From Candidatus Calescibacterium sp. (GTDB lineage: Bacteria; Calescibacteriota; Calescibacteriia; Calescibacteriales; Calescibacteriaceae): a stretch of 21,541 nucleotides of DNA. Location: assembly GCA_025060505.1 (NCBI GenBank), contig JANXBU010000022.1:1-21541 (forward strand), read 5' to 3'. Position 1 is the first letter of the stretch. Each line of letters opens with the position of its first letter. Both the position numbers and the translations under genes were made by a program. The notes below the pieces were generated by a model. The model saw only the letters and a list, made by a program, of their open reading frames with translations. It had not been told where the DNA came from and did no database searches. This document shows positions 20,893-21,541 of the stretch, in pieces.

Positions 20893-21541
20893 ATGTCGCA
20901 TTACGACAGTCCACTTGTAAGCATTGGTATGCCTACTTACAACGGGGCGCGTTTTATTCGTCAGACCTTAGATTATCTTTTAGCACAAGATTATAAAAAT
21001 TTTGAGCTGATAGTTTCAGACAATGCTTCAGAAGATGAAACGCAGCAGATAGTTCTTGATTACGCAAAAAAAGACAAAAGGATAAAGTACTACAGGAATG
21101 ATGTAAATCTTGGGATGGCAGAGAACTTCAAAAGGGTTTTTGAACTTTCATCTGGAAAATACTTTATGTGGGCGTCAGATCATGACCTACATCATACAAC
21201 TTTCATATCTCGTTGTGTTGAGATACTTGAGAAAAATCCAAATGTTGTTTTGGTTTATCCAAAGGGTATATACATAGATCACGAAGGTAAGGATTTGGGA
21301 TCAATATCTCAAAACCAAATGGATACAAGAGGTCTCCCGGAAGTACAAAGATTTCTTCATGTGCTTTGGAATACTGATTTTTTTGCAGTTTATGGTTTGA
21401 TTAGAAGGCAAGCTCTTGAAAGTACGGAGATTATCAGAAAAGTTTGGTCGCCTGATCGTATCCTACTTTTGGAGTTGGCTCTGCTCGGTGAGTTTGCGTA
21501 TATACCTGATATCTTGTTCTATGCTAGAAAAAATAGACCGG
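20893..21541 (+). CDS. Glycosyltransferase family 2, partial (C-terminus beyond window)
   Basis: The first 216 residues of a GT-A fold glycosyltransferase are visible before the window ends. VSIGMPTYNGARFIRQTLDY (9-28) and ELIVSDNASEDET (38-50) form the nucleotide-sugar site, and NDVNLGMAENFKRV is typical. Asp96-His97-Asp98 (WASDHD) is the metal-binding DxD. It most likely adds a sugar to the O-antigen repeat on the cytoplasmic face; donor and acceptor cannot be read from the sequence. The ATG has no SD but a consensus -10 six nt upstream. It is the only glycosyltransferase visible in the locus, so others should lie to the right. Confidence 0.9.
   Translation, partial: MSHYDSPLVSIGMPTYNGARFIRQTLDYLLAQDYKNFELIVSDNASEDETQQIVLDYAKKDKRIKYYRNDVNLGMAENFKRVFELSSGKYFMWASDHDLHHTTFISRCVEILEKNPNVVLVYPKGIYIDHEGKDLGSISQNQMDTRGLPEVQRFLHVLWNTDFFAVYGLIRRQALESTEIIRKVWSPDRILLLELALLGEFAYIPDILFYARKNRP

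Noticed and set aside
1-21541. tRNA, rRNA, CRISPR array, insertion sequence with terminal repeats, or attachment site
   Set aside because: I looked for cloverleaf-type folds, regularly spaced repeats and paired terminal inverted repeats by eye and saw none. Short or divergent ones could be missed.

Overview
The window comes from an AT-rich bacterium that is probably Gram-negative. The evidence is a lipoprotein with a clear lipobox, a CstA transporter, bacterial RimP, and an ABC-type O-antigen exporter (Wzm/Wzt) at the head of a surface-polysaccharide locus. Arginine is often AGA and isoleucine often ATA, a weak hint of a thermophile. I cannot name the phylum. Most gene starts lack a Shine-Dalgarno (SD) sequence, and at least three have a TATAAT-like box 5-8 nt before the ATG, as expected for leaderless mRNAs.

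Left part (1-9155). A minus-strand Rpn-type PD-(D/E)XK nuclease/transposase runs off the left edge. After a gene-poor gap comes a large secreted multidomain protein (720-3797, +). It converges on a minus-strand series: rimP, cstA, a dienelactone-hydrolase-like gene and a 675-aa lipoprotein of the alpha/beta-hydrolase fold. Two near-identical 12-bp perfect palindromes lie between the hydrolase gene and cstA.

Right part (9482-end, +). This is a polysaccharide biosynthesis and export locus. It starts with wzm and wzt (with a long C-terminal glycan-recognition domain). A CDP-sugar branch follows: rfbF, rfbG, a C-methyltransferase of the NovU/TcaB9 type and an RmlC-like epimerase. Together they should convert glucose-1-phosphate to a CDP-activated, C-methyl-branched 6-deoxyhexose. 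A second module holds a CarB-like ATP-grasp ligase, a fusion of a CX5R phosphatase-like domain with an SDR epimerase/reductase, a TylF-type and a CmcI-type methyltransferase, and a DegT-family aminotransferase. A terminator-like hairpin and a new TATAAT box then precede a GT2 glycosyltransferase cut by the right edge.

Working model (inference): the first module makes a branched sugar. The second makes and decorates an amino sugar (amination, ATP-dependent acylation, O-methylation). The finished, possibly capped chain is exported by Wzm/Wzt. The most unusual parts are the phosphatase-SDR fusion with its translationally coupled ATP-grasp partner, the twin palindromes before cstA, and two very short ORFs with strong translation signals (11627-11674 and 15450-15578).
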